Source: Haliscomenobacter hydrossis DSM 1100 (GTDB lineage Bacteria; Bacteroidota; Bacteroidia; Chitinophagales; Saprospiraceae). Taken from it: 64,000 bases of DNA. Positions 44,690 through 53,664 of the stretch are shown here, piece after piece; within the stretch, counting starts at the first letter, position 1; every line of letters begins with the position of its first letter. The notes beneath the pieces were generated by a model. That model was not told the origin of the DNA. It saw only the letters and a list, made by a program, of their open reading frames with translations, and did not search any database. A program made the translations under genes and the position numbers. Where the stretch lies: contig NC_015510.1 in assembly GCF_000212735.1 (NCBI RefSeq), positions 2,692,315 to 2,756,314 of the forward strand, in the 5' to 3' direction.

Positions 44690-44767
44690 TCAAATGACTG
44701 TGGTATCAACGGTAATCACTCTTCTGAGGAACCGTTGATGGGCTCGATTAGTAAACTGTGTTTGCAT
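44690..44767 (-). CDS. Tiny peptide B2 (25 aa, VITVDTTVI end)
   Basis: ATG at 44767, TGA at 44690. Matches B1 at MQT, T6 and VITVDTTV. The middle is basic (HQRFLRR). The final codons and stop form a perfect hairpin ACCACAGTCA-AA-TGACTGTGGT (44683-44704). Shared leader CGTTAAG..CCACACTATGCAAACA with B1. Lies between giant 3 and TPR-like gene 3. Function unknown. Confidence 0.6.
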   Translation of the reverse strand: MQTQFTNRAHQRFLRRVITVDTTVI

Positions 44768-44813
44768 AGTGTGGGCTTAACGAAAATTTTAATAGTTGTT
44801 TTCCTCTTGATAC

Positions 44814-44853
44814 AAAGGTGCTTCATATAGGTTTTTTATCCCTTAAAAAAAAA
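44814..44853 (-). promoter_or_regulatory. Promoter-like pattern for tiny peptide B2
   Basis: Minus strand: nine T (44853-44845), 23 bp, GCACCTTTGTATC (44821-44809). Same arrangement and spacing as B1. Confidence 0.5.
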
Positions 44854-45030
44854 GCACTATTTGTAACCCAAGCAAATGATAATAATGTGATAAAAAAATT
44901 CATAAATACATAGCTTCCAATACATTGAAATTTGGTCTAACACCTAAATCGTTACGAAACATGGGGGGGTATTTCCATAAATAAATCTCTTTTTTTTGAG
45001 GTTTGTAGTCGTACCGATTGATGGTTTGCA

Positions 45031-45072
45031 CAAAAAAAGGGTTCCGCCGTACTCCGGGGAACCCTTTTTTTG
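45031..45072. terminator. Bidirectional intrinsic terminator after giant 3
   Basis: Perfect 14-bp stem AAAAAAAGGGTTCC/GGAACCCTTTTTTT with a 12-nt loop, 30 bp downstream of the giant 3 stop. T tracts on both strands. Confidence 0.85.
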
Positions 45073-45100
45073 TGGGCACAATACAAATCAAATCAATGGA

Positions 45101-48100
45101 TCAATCCACCAAAACCAGTCGTGAAATGATCCGTTGGTCTTTAAAATGAATGAGGACCGAGTACGTTCCTGCACTGGGCAAGTTACTCCGCAAATAAGTA
45201 AATGAATTCGTTCCAACAACCATATTTACCTGATCCTGACGTATCGTTCTCCCATAAGCATCGATCAACTGCAGTGACCCTTCTCCATAAAAAGCTGAAT
45301 TCCAATTGATTTGAACTTGATCTCTAAATGGATTGGGTTGTATAGAAAGCAACTTGAATGGGTTGTTTTCAAGTTCTTTTGCCAGCGGGGCAATTTTTTG
45401 CTGCTGAATTTCAGCATTGTCTACCAACGCATTCGCAGCATAGGTCCCATTGACATCGCCCAATTTGACCCCAAGGAAACCCGCATCGGCAACCGACTGG
45501 TTGAGGTCATTGAATTGAATGTATTTAGGCACTCCCTCGACCCAGGGGTTTTCGGGATTTCTGAAACGATACTTGGCATCCAAAAACAGCCAGGTTTTTC
45601 CCCCATCAAAAGCCTGGTCAAGATTCAAAATAACCTTGCGGATTTTGATGATGTCGATGGTAGAAATCGAGCCGGATTGGTTCACATCTGCTGCCAGTAG
45701 CTGATAAGGTGAACTTAAACGTTTTTTTCCCAAAATATGCTGCGTAATGAGAAACAGATCGTAAGTAGTAACCCCATTACGTGGATCATCCACTTTATCC
45801 GCAGTAAGCGTATAATCATAACCTTGTGCCAGTCCCTGCATGCGGTAATTGCCGGCTTGATTGCTATTGGCTTCCAACCGTTTGACCCCACTGCTGTTGA
45901 CAACTACCCCGCTCAAGGCCAGTCCTTGTTCCGTGCGGGCATTGCCTTCAATGATCAGGGTATCTCCCGGATCTTTACACAAGTTGAATTTGTTGTCCTG
46001 CACTTTGACGTAAGTCAGGCAGAAATCGTGATTGGGTCCGGGAGGGCTGAGCTTGGGATTGATGGCAGCGTCCCAGGCGTGCAACTCTATTTCCGTCAAA
46101 CCCAGATCATCACAAGTGAGGATCAGGTAATCCTTGTTGATGTTGGCTTTTTCTCCTTTGCGGTTGATGGAATACCGCACCGGGCCAGAGCACGAATCGA
46201 TACTCGGGCTTGCCACCAGTTCTTTGGCCCAGATGATCGTAGAAGCACGATCAACATCTCCGTCACCATCCACATCCGTATTGGGTGGGAGCTCACTTAG
46301 TTCGGCGGAAAGACCATAAATACAGGTTACTGTTGGGGGTTTACAGTCCACCACTTTGAATTTGACCAAAGCCCGGGCTACATTGCCACAAGCATCTTGT
46401 ACTTTGATTTCCAGTTCGTATTCTCCTTTGGGTACCACCCCCTGGAATAAATACTTGGGGTAACGGCCAAACCTTCTCCAGTTGGTTTGGCTGTTGCTGG
46501 AACTTTCAATTACTTCCAGTTTTAGGTCGGTTTCAACATCTACAAAATCGGGGTTGCAGGCTTCTTCTATGCCTACCGACAAGACCACATCGGCTTCGCA
46601 ATTGTTTTTATTGGAGCAAAATACCAGGTTGGATTCGGTGAAAACCAAAGGTGGTACATTGTCTACCACTTTAATGACTTGAGTGTATGACCAATGTCCG
46701 GTTGAACGAATGCTGGGGTCTTGGAGACTGCTTTTCCAATACCCTTCTGGATTGGCGATACCATCACAAGACAAGCCCCGGGTATTTGCTTTAGGAAACT
46801 TATTGCGTTCATTGTTGTCCGCATCGTAAAAGGTAGTGTCCTGGCGTACAATGACCCAAACATCCTCATCTCCTGGAATGCCATCACAGTCTACGTCGCG
46901 AGAAACAGTGACAATTGAATCACCATCCTCGTATTCACACCAGTTGATGACGTTATAGGTTCTAAACACTTTATAACATTCCACCCCATCTCCCCCATAA
47001 CGTTTGTTCTGTACATTTACGGCCAGAATATCGCAGCCCAACTCAAAAACGCCAATCGTATCGGGGCTCGGTTCTTTGCAGTATTCAATGTAGTCTTTGG
47101 GAAATTTGATCAGGTAATTGTGCGAAGGTTTGATGGTAATGATTTGGGTACAAATGTCTGACTCGTTCCCTGCTTCATCTTTTGCCCTAAAAAACCTTTT
47201 GATGGTGCCGACACCACAATTGTTGAGTTTGATCTCGGGAGTCAATTCAAACCATTCAGCGCTGCTGCAATTGTCTGTAACCATTGGAATCCCGAAATAT
47301 TTTGCATAAGCGCTCGGATCTTTGGGATCCACCCCTTTAGGCAACCGATCGCAGAGGAAATCAGCAGAAGGAGGCGCCTTACATTGCGGAGGTAGCTTAT
47401 CATCAACCCAGATTGTTGACCAGCAATAATCGGTATTGCCGGAAATATCCGTCACCCGGAGCTCCACTTTCACAAATTCTTTGAGGTCACAACAAAAGAA
47501 ATCGAGGGCATCCCTTAGCGGCGTCATTATTTTGCCCTCTTTGGTGGCAAAAAATTCACCCGGATCGATGATGTCTCCGTCGCCATTGTTATCGATACCA
47601 TCCACAACATATTTGCCATCCACCATCCATTCCCAATCAGCTGGCGCATCTTTAGGGTCATCAAATGGCGCAGCATCCAGTTTGCCGTTGCCATTGGTGT
47701 CGTATTTCTTGGTAATGAAACTGGCTTCGCAAAAAGCTGGAACCATACGGCGAACCGCAATCCGCGCCAGTTTGCAATTGTCCTGACTGCCTTCGTCTAC
47801 TTCAGCGGCAGTAATGCTGCCTTGTCCCAATTCATTGAGGCTGACGTTGATTCGGTCGTCACACACCGCCCGAGGACTGATTTTGTCTTGTACCTTTAAG
47901 ATGATGGTATCCAGCGCCTGGTTGTGGCAAGCATCCCGTACCTGATACACGAGGCGATGAGTACCAATGGGCAGGTTTCCGATGTACTTTTTGGTCAACT
48001 TACTATTTACAGAGCCAACCAGCACCTGACCATTGCTGCTTACTGGTGGTTTTTGTCCGGTATAATCGTAGGTTGAGGGGTCTGTCCAGATGTCCGCGCT

Positions 48101-49201
48101 CCACTCAAAAGTAGAGCAAAGATCGGTCACAATCGGCGGCAAAACTTCTAATCCAGCCGTACAATCAAATGGGCCGGTAGAAACCAGCAGAAGATCGTTG
48201 GGGTAAGGAATTTTGATTTTTGGTGCATCCACATCGCCAACCTTGATGACTTGGGTAAGTTCGATGGATGTTTTTTTACACCAGTCTTTGATGATCCAGC
48301 GCCGCAGTAATTTATAGGTGGTCAAACAAACCTCAAAGCGGGTATCGATGTAGGTAGCATTAAGGCCACAGGAAGAATCTACCGTAATTTGATCCTTAAG
48401 GCCCAAATGATTGATCACATACGGATATCCACTGACATCGGGGTGAACGTTGCCCAAGCCATCGGTTTTGCGGTTTTTGATTTCGGTACAGGTATTGATC
48501 GCCACACTATCGGCCAGTTTGACGGAATCCAGCGGGGCACGCACCAGGTAAATGAACTGGAAGTCTGAGCCTGTATTGCCTTTTTCGTCGGTAGCAAAAA
48601 AAGAACGGCGTATGACCACGCTGTCGCATTGGTTGTTGTGGTAAATGGCATCATCAAATTTCTTGAGCACTTCCGTCCGCTGCTGGCAATTGTCGGTGAA
48701 TGTTGCCGCCCCGGTAATTTTGATGCTTTCGGGGTTGCGATAAATCAGGTTGATGTCGTCACAATAGATGAAAAAAGTAGTGTCTTTGGGTGCCACTACC
48801 ACTGGCGCATTTTTGTCCTCTGCAGCGATGATGCCCCAACAATGGGAGAAATTGGTACAAGTGGTAGGGTTTTTTACGCTGACTAAAAAACGAAAGTACC
48901 CACAACCGTCAACGATGTTTTTGTTGAGTGGATTTTCATCGTCTACAATGATTTCATAGTCGGAATCAGGGCAAATACCAGAGCCTTCCAGCACCAAATT
49001 CGGGGTAAGGACAAACTGACAATTGGTGTCGAGCGTCACCCTTACGGTATCAAAACATCCTTGGCTTACAGTAGGCTGTACGGATGGTGCAGTTTGTACC
49101 CCAGGTACAAGGCTTGAGGGTAACTTATGGCCTAAGCTACCGAGGAGCAGAAAAGCTTTTAAAGCTACTGCAACGGGAAATAGTTGTAAAAAACTGCGCA
49201 T
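45101..49201 (-). CDS. Giant 3: Cys-rich HYR-like secreted protein with dockerin-like pair and T9SS sorting domain
   Basis: 1,366 aa, ATG at 49201. Signal peptide MRSFLQLFPVAVALKAFLLL, then multiple Ig/HYR-like beta domains with paired cysteines (about 50-1080), a carboxypeptidase-regulatory-like domain (IIEGNARTEQGLALSGVVV), a dockerin-like pair (ADVNQSGSISTIDIIKIRKV, about 1144-1198), LGVKLGDVNG and a type A T9SS sorting domain (QPNPFRDQVQINW to RLVLVD). It is colinear with the last third of giant 2: VDEGSSDNC versus VDEGSQDNC, FFCCD, YKVFRTY, CLTYVKVQDN versus CITFIDIQDN. Probably exported by Sec plus T9SS. No recognised catalytic domain. Confidence 0.85.
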   Translation of the reverse strand: MRSFLQLFPVAVALKAFLLLGSLGHKLPSSLVPGVQTAPSVQPTVSQGCFDTVRVTLDTNCQFVLTPNLVLEGSGICPDSDYEIIVDDENPLNKNIVDGCGYFRFLVSVKNPTTCTNFSHCWGIIAAEDKNAPVVVAPKDTTFFIYCDDINLIYRNPESIKITGAATFTDNCQQRTEVLKKFDDAIYHNNQCDSVVIRRSFFATDEKGNTGSDFQFIYLVRAPLDSVKLADSVAINTCTEIKNRKTDGLGNVHPDVSGYPYVINHLGLKDQITVDSSCGLNATYIDTRFEVCLTTYKLLRRWIIKDWCKKTSIELTQVIKVGDVDAPKIKIPYPNDLLLVSTGPFDCTAGLEVLPPIVTDLCSTFEWSADIWTDPSTYDYTGQKPPVSSNGQVLVGSVNSKLTKKYIGNLPIGTHRLVYQVRDACHNQALDTIILKVQDKISPRAVCDDRINVSLNELGQGSITAAEVDEGSQDNCKLARIAVRRMVPAFCEASFITKKYDTNGNGKLDAAPFDDPKDAPADWEWMVDGKYVVDGIDNNGDGDIIDPGEFFATKEGKIMTPLRDALDFFCCDLKEFVKVELRVTDISGNTDYCWSTIWVDDKLPPQCKAPPSADFLCDRLPKGVDPKDPSAYAKYFGIPMVTDNCSSAEWFELTPEIKLNNCGVGTIKRFFRAKDEAGNESDICTQIITIKPSHNYLIKFPKDYIEYCKEPSPDTIGVFELGCDILAVNVQNKRYGGDGVECYKVFRTYNVINWCEYEDGDSIVTVSRDVDCDGIPGDEDVWVIVRQDTTFYDADNNERNKFPKANTRGLSCDGIANPEGYWKSSLQDPSIRSTGHWSYTQVIKVVDNVPPLVFTESNLVFCSNKNNCEADVVLSVGIEEACNPDFVDVETDLKLEVIESSSNSQTNWRRFGRYPKYLFQGVVPKGEYELEIKVQDACGNVARALVKFKVVDCKPPTVTCIYGLSAELSELPPNTDVDGDGDVDRASTIIWAKELVASPSIDSCSGPVRYSINRKGEKANINKDYLILTCDDLGLTEIELHAWDAAINPKLSPPGPNHDFCLTYVKVQDNKFNLCKDPGDTLIIEGNARTEQGLALSGVVVNSSGVKRLEANSNQAGNYRMQGLAQGYDYTLTADKVDDPRNGVTTYDLFLITQHILGKKRLSSPYQLLAADVNQSGSISTIDIIKIRKVILNLDQAFDGGKTWLFLDAKYRFRNPENPWVEGVPKYIQFNDLNQSVADAGFLGVKLGDVNGTYAANALVDNAEIQQQKIAPLAKELENNPFKLLSIQPNPFRDQVQINWNSAFYGEGSLQLIDAYGRTIRQDQVNMVVGTNSFTYLRSNLPSAGTYSVLIHFKDQRIISRLVLVD

Positions 49202-49607
49202 GCCGATCTTATTCTTTCAATCGATTCCTAGATCAATAGCAAAATGCTTATTGCTCTTCATCAAATGAGATTATGACAAAATTTCGTTCAAAGGATTGTT
49301 ACCGAGCTTCTTAATAGAATGGCCAAAACAACGGCTAGGAATGCGACCAAAAAACCTGTGAATACTCCCACAAGCTTCTCATTTCAAAAGGTTTATTCGT
49401 TTAGCAAACCTATAAAATACGTTCATAGGTACTGATTTTCATTGGGTATTTCCGGCAATCACGTATGATGTGATCCAAAAGGGGGTAGGACCGGATGTTA
49501 CTTTCGGGGTAAATATAGCCAAATAATTTTTATTCGTAAAAGAAAAAATATGATCTTAACACTTGTAATTTATCCATCTAACCTAAAAGAGTTAGTTAAT
49601 GTTTTAG
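49202..49607. other. Upstream region of giant 3, nothing firm
   Basis: AT-rich. A GTG-started hydrophobic frame of 27 codons on the minus strand (near 49290-49370) has no homologue in the window and is not called. No clear promoter box or tiny VD-type peptide was found here. Confidence 0.4.
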
Positions 49608-49726
49608 TTGAGAAAGTTGAGAGGTTGAGAAAGTTGAGGCTACCGCGAGCGACAAAAGAACCAACTGCATTGGGTTTTGTCGCTCGCGGTAGCCTCAACC
49701 CCCTCAACTTTCTCAACCTCCTCAAC
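49608..49726. repeat. Inverted repeat of TTGAGG-type words with GCTACCGCGAGCG core
   Basis: Left arm (GTTGAGA-AA)n then GAGGCTACCGCGAGCGACAA; right arm is its complement, perfect for the inner 22 bp and near-perfect for the outer repeats. Loop of 18 bp. Same word family as 63436-63568. Located just upstream of the epimerase gene. Confidence 0.9.
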
Positions 49727-49748
49727 CTTTAAATCCTCCTTCGTTCGT

Positions 49749-50789
49749 ATGCAATCATTTGATCAGACACTGCCCATCTTAATTACCGGGGGTTCAGGCT
49801 ACTTGGCTTCCTGGATCGTCAAGTACCTCGTAGAGGCAGGTTACTACGTACGGACTACTGTGCGCAGCCTCAAAGACGAGCGTAAAATCGGGCATTTGCG
49901 GCGCATTGCTGCCGCCGGCCCCGGTCGACTGGAGTTTTACGAGGCTGACCTGATGCGCCACGGGGATTTTAATACGCCCATGCGCGGCTGCGAGATTGTT
50001 ATTCACACGGCTTCGCCTTTTTTATTGGGAAAAATCAACAATCCCCAGCAACAGTTGATCGATCCAGCCCTGGAAGGCACCAAAAATGTGTTGTATTCTG
50101 CGAGCGAAATCAAGAGTGTCCGCAGAGTGGTCTATACTTCCAGTGCTGTAGCCATTTACGCCGAGGCCCGCGAAATTATGGATCAGCCCAAGGGTACTTT
50201 TACGGAGCAAAACTGGAACCTCATTTCAGACCTCCAGTACGATCCCTACGCTTATTCCAAAACCCTGGCCGAAAAAGAAGCCTGGGTCATCGCCCAAAGC
50301 CAAAAGCAATGGGACCTGGTCACCATCAACCCCACTTTTTTGCTCGGCCCTACCCTATCCGGACGCACCGACAATGTGAGCATTTCGACCATCCAGCAGC
50401 TGATGAATGGCGAATTGCGCCAGGGTGCGCCGCAATTGTATTTTGGTGTAGCCGATGTACGCGATGCCGCTCAGGCGCATCTCCTGGCCGCCTTCACCCC
50501 TGAAGCCAGCGGGCGCTACCTCATCAGCGCGCAAACGATGAGCATCCTGGAGATGGCCGAGATCATGCGCGACCATTTTGGGGAAGCGTTCAAACTGCCC
50601 AAAAAGCCAATTTCCAATTGGTTGTTGTACCTGATTGGGCCCTGGTTGGGCTTTAATCACCGTTTTTTGCGGGGCAACTTGGGTTATGTACCCCAATTCG
50701 ACGCCTCGCGCAGCATCGAGGAACTGGGCTTGAGCTACCGCCCGGTGGAGGAAACGATTGTGGATACGGTGGAGGGTTTGGCGGAATGA
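49749..50789 (+). CDS. NAD(P)-dependent epimerase / dihydroflavonol-reductase-like protein
   Basis: 346 aa from ATG at 49749 (MQSFDQTLPILITGG); the frame opens 24 codons earlier inside the inverted repeat, which is unlikely to be coding. Extended short-chain dehydrogenase: the Rossmann motif TGGSGYLAS is at the N-terminus, the VVYTSSAVA strand in the middle, and the catalytic YxxxK is YAYSK. Substrate motif VTINPTFLLGPTL and a C-terminal helical region match the DFR/3-beta-HSD-like subgroup. Cytoplasmic NAD(P)H-dependent reductase or epimerase; the substrate cannot be told. It stands alone on the plus strand and is followed by a CCCTCCGA/TCGGAGGG hairpin. Confidence 0.9.
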   Translation: MQSFDQTLPILITGGSGYLASWIVKYLVEAGYYVRTTVRSLKDERKIGHLRRIAAAGPGRLEFYEADLMRHGDFNTPMRGCEIVIHTASPFLLGKINNPQQQLIDPALEGTKNVLYSASEIKSVRRVVYTSSAVAIYAEAREIMDQPKGTFTEQNWNLISDLQYDPYAYSKTLAEKEAWVIAQSQKQWDLVTINPTFLLGPTLSGRTDNVSISTIQQLMNGELRQGAPQLYFGVADVRDAAQAHLLAAFTPEASGRYLISAQTMSILEMAEIMRDHFGEAFKLPKKPISNWLLYLIGPWLGFNHRFLRGNLGYVPQFDASRSIEELGLSYRPVEETIVDTVEGLAE

Positions 50790-50849
50790 GCGTTAGTCGA
50801 GCTTTTGGCGAAAGGCACCCATGAACATCCTACACCTCACATCTAAAGC

Positions 50850-50881
50850 CCCCTCCGAAAGTTTCAAGACTCTCGGAGGGT
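50850..50881 (+). terminator. Hairpin after the epimerase gene
   Basis: CCCTCCGAAAG and CT-CTCGGAGGG arms around TTTCAAGA, 60 bp after the stop. No strong T tract. Confidence 0.5.
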
Positions 50882-51015
50882 CTAGTCAGCAACATCTTCC
50901 GCTGCGGGGTACATCCTACCTCGCCTAAACATCCGATGGGTTACGAAAAATGGGTTATTCCAATAACACCCTATCGGGTATGAATCCGGATAGTTTAAAC
51001 CCTCGTAAAGAAAAG

Positions 51016-51209
51016 TCGCGTAGCGACGATCCATATTGTAGCGGCGGGTTTTAACCCGCCGATGAAAGGTTACAAATGTTTAATGGCGTGCCGTAGGTAC
51101 GGCTCATTTTGGCCTCCATTCGTCGTACCTACGGCACTCCATTGACCGGGTTATGCCATTGACGGCGGGTTGAAACCCGCCGCTACAAAATGAGTCATCG
51201 CTACGCGAT
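51016..51209. repeat. Nested inverted repeats in a 0.64-kb intergenic region
   Basis: Three nested pairs: TCGCGTAGCGA (51016) with TCGCTACGCGA (51198); TTGTAGCGGCGGGTT (51036) with AACCCGCCGCTACAA (51174); GCCGTAGGTACG (51090) with CGTACCTACGGC (51124). The GGCGGGTT..AACCCGCC arms are themselves palindromic. A further GC-rich imperfect palindrome (GCTCGTCGATC / GCTCGACGATCG) lies at about 51316-51376. No ORF seen in 50790-51427. Confidence 0.8.
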
Positions 51210-51427
51210 TCGTCGGTCATTTTAAGGCGGTGTTAAAAAAACTGATATTGAAAAAGTTTTGAGGATAAGCCGGCTTTTTGGCGAAAGACAACCATCGCTA
51301 TACTACACCTCACTCCGTGAGCGCTCGTCGATCCCTTATTGCTCGCTGGCGCGAGCGGGCTCGACGATCGCGGGCTTGGCACCCTGAGTCACTTATGGTC
51401 ATGGGAATAAGGTAAAATGACAAAAAG

Positions 51428-53617
51428 CTACTGCTGCCTGGCAAGACGGAAACCTAAGTAGCTGTCGCGGAGGCCCGGGGAGTCGAGGCGACGGTAGGCC
51501 ACCCGCGCGTAGATCGGGCGGCTGCTCCACGATCCGCCACGGTTAACACGGAGGGAGCCTGTATTGGGGCCTTGAGGATTATTGGCTGGGCTTTTTTGAT
51601 AATATTCGGCATCGTACCAATCCTGGCACCATTCATAGACATTCCCGCTCATGTCGTAGAGGCCAAGTTCATTGGCTTTTTTTTGAGCCACTGGATGTGT
51701 TTTAATGCCTGAGTTTGAATCGTACCAGGCTACTTCATCCAGGTTATTGCTTCCGGCATAGGTAAAATCCTGGCTGATCGCCCCCCCTCTAGCCGCGTAT
51801 TCCCATTCTGCTTCCGTGGGCAGGCGGTAGTTTTTACCCGTTTGGGCATTGAGTTTCTGGATGAATTGCTGAACATTATCCCAACTTACATTTTCTACCG
51901 GGCATTGGTCGCAACCTTTAAAGCCAAGTTCAGGAGGATCATTTCCCATGACTGCCCGCCATTGTTCCTGCGTCACCTCGGTTTTTCCAAGGTAAAAATC
52001 GTTTAAGATTACTTCGTGAACGGGTTTTTCGTCAGTTTGAGCGTTCGTTTCATTGCTGCCCATTTTAAACTTGCCTCCGGGTATTAGTTTCATATTTTGG
52101 TCGATGGATGAAATCAACCCTAAAACTTCTTTCGATGGAGCTTTCTTTTCAGGCCAAGATTGAATAAGAATAAATCCAATCACCAAAACCATCCCAACAA
52201 TCGACAATGCAGGATTGCGTTTTACCCAGTTTCCTAGTACTTTATGAAATTCTTCTGTTTTATTCACTTCCTTTGGCTGATCATGCGCAAAGGCATCTTC
52301 TTTTTGCGTTTTATCTAATTCTGCTATTTTCCTTTTTTCAGCCTCTAATGCCAGAATTGTTTTTTTTGCCTCTGTATGATAAACGCCTTGAGGATAATCA
52401 AGCAAGTACTGTTCATACGCTTTGACCGTATTGGCCTGCTTCGCCGCCGCCCAGGCCGCTGGTTCTCGTTCCTGCTGCGCAATTGCCTCAATCGCCGCTG
52501 CTGCTTCTCTTTCGTACTTTTTTATGATGCTGCGAATCAAATAATTGCGGTATGCAGAAACTGTATTTGAACGTTGGGCATTGGCCCACAATTCTTCCTC
52601 GTCCATTGAACCAATCAAACGATCCAGTTGACCAGAGCGGACAGGCTCGCTGTCGGGATAATTGCGCTCAAAATCGAGCAAGGCAAATTTAGAGCCAGCG
52701 GCTTTTGCTTTCGTCCAGGCCTGTTCTTCCCGATCCTTGGTAATGACCTGATTGGCCAGGAATTGGTATTTGCCGTTTGGATACTGCCTCAGGTAAGTTT
52801 TACAGCCCTCTACACTTGAGCCCATCGCCAACCAATCCTGCTCCTCATCCTGCCGAAAATACAACACCATTTGTCCGCCCTGGTGGCCGGGAACGAGCAA
52901 GGGTGAACCCATCGGCGTTTGTTGGGCATTGGCGGCTACTTTTTCCAGTACCAAGTCACAAATCCTCATGACGCCTAGCGGCTGATCCGCTTTCTCCAAT
53001 ACATCCAACAAGGCGGTGGAAAATGGGCTGTGCTCACCGGGTACGCCGTCGCTGACAATCTCTTTTTTGCCACTGGTCAGGCCCCAGCGGCTTTTTTCGG
53101 TATCGCGGCGATCGCCACTGAATTTCTCTTTGCTTTTGTCGATGAACAGAGCGCCTGAGAAACAGGAATCGGCAATCAGAAAAGTGTGAAAACAATCGAT
53201 TTTACTCAGGTATTCTTTGACGAGGCTATTGGAAAGGTAGTCGGTCCAGTCATCGTCACCCTGTCCAGCTTCAACGGGCAACCAAAACCCACCCCGGCGT
53301 GGATGGTAACGTCCGTGACCGCTAAAATAAACAATGAGGCTGTCGGCTGGCTCGATGCGGTCAATCAGGCGGTCGAAAGCCCGCTCAATGTTTCTTTTAC
53401 TGGCTTCGGTATCTTTAAGGAAAGTGATGTGGTTTTCTTCGAAATGGTAACGCTTAAGCAACACCTGGATGAAGGCTTCTACGTCAAATACGGCGTTGTT
53501 CAAGGGCGTACAATGCGCGTAGTCGTTAATGGCGATGGCCAACAAGTGGTTTTTGCCCCGAGGTGCTGGGGGATTAGCGTCGAGCTGATCTACGGTCAAT
53601 GTATCGCGGTTGGCCAT
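51428..53617 (-). CDS. Caspase-like (peptidase C14) protein with TM helix and FGE/SUMF1-type domain
   Basis: 729 aa, ATG at 53617. Residues about 20-255 form a caspase/metacaspase-like domain with catalytic His101 (YFSGHGRY) and Cys152 (IADSCFSG). Residues 256-450 hold repeated short helical motifs (WANAQRSNTVSAYRNYL, WAAAKQANTVKAYEQYL). One TM helix is at about 469-487 (ALSIVGMVLVIGFILI). Residues about 508-729 are a formylglycine-generating-enzyme-like sulfatase-modifying domain (MKLIPGGKFKMG, RLPTEAEWEYAARGG, GNVYEWCQDW, RGGSW, GFRLARQ). No signal peptide, so the caspase part is probably cytoplasmic and the FGE part across the membrane. In bacteria such fusions occur in signalling or defence-like contexts; substrate unknown. 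It stands alone between palindromes. Confidence 0.9.
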   Translation of the reverse strand: MANRDTLTVDQLDANPPAPRGKNHLLAIAINDYAHCTPLNNAVFDVEAFIQVLLKRYHFEENHITFLKDTEASKRNIERAFDRLIDRIEPADSLIVYFSGHGRYHPRRGGFWLPVEAGQGDDDWTDYLSNSLVKEYLSKIDCFHTFLIADSCFSGALFIDKSKEKFSGDRRDTEKSRWGLTSGKKEIVSDGVPGEHSPFSTALLDVLEKADQPLGVMRICDLVLEKVAANAQQTPMGSPLLVPGHQGGQMVLYFRQDEEQDWLAMGSSVEGCKTYLRQYPNGKYQFLANQVITKDREEQAWTKAKAAGSKFALLDFERNYPDSEPVRSGQLDRLIGSMDEEELWANAQRSNTVSAYRNYLIRSIIKKYEREAAAAIEAIAQQEREPAAWAAAKQANTVKAYEQYLLDYPQGVYHTEAKKTILALEAEKRKIAELDKTQKEDAFAHDQPKEVNKTEEFHKVLGNWVKRNPALSIVGMVLVIGFILIQSWPEKKAPSKEVLGLISSIDQNMKLIPGGKFKMGSNETNAQTDEKPVHEVILNDFYLGKTEVTQEQWRAVMGNDPPELGFKGCDQCPVENVSWDNVQQFIQKLNAQTGKNYRLPTEAEWEYAARGGAISQDFTYAGSNNLDEVAWYDSNSGIKTHPVAQKKANELGLYDMSGNVYEWCQDWYDAEYYQKSPANNPQGPNTGSLRVNRGGSWSSRPIYARVAYRRLDSPGLRDSYLGFRLARQQ

Positions 53618-53664
53618 CGCGGAATGGGTTGTTTGACGTGAAGATAGCGAAAAATAAAATAACT

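Noticed and set aside
44469-44693. Minus-strand frame of 74 codons after tiny peptide B2
   Set aside because: Needs a TTG start overlapping the B2 stop, crosses a terminator-like hairpin, and has no homologue in the window.
44900-45091. Minus-strand frame of 63 codons after giant 3
   Set aside because: Covers the perfect bidirectional terminator at 45031-45072.
49290-49370. GTG-started hydrophobic 27-codon frame upstream of giant 3
   Set aside because: No homologue among the tiny peptides, non-ATG start and no promoter-like pattern.
49677-49748. N-terminal extension of the epimerase
   Set aside because: Lies in the right arm of the TTGAGG inverted repeat (Ser/Thr-rich low-complexity translation); the Rossmann motif fits a start at 49749.
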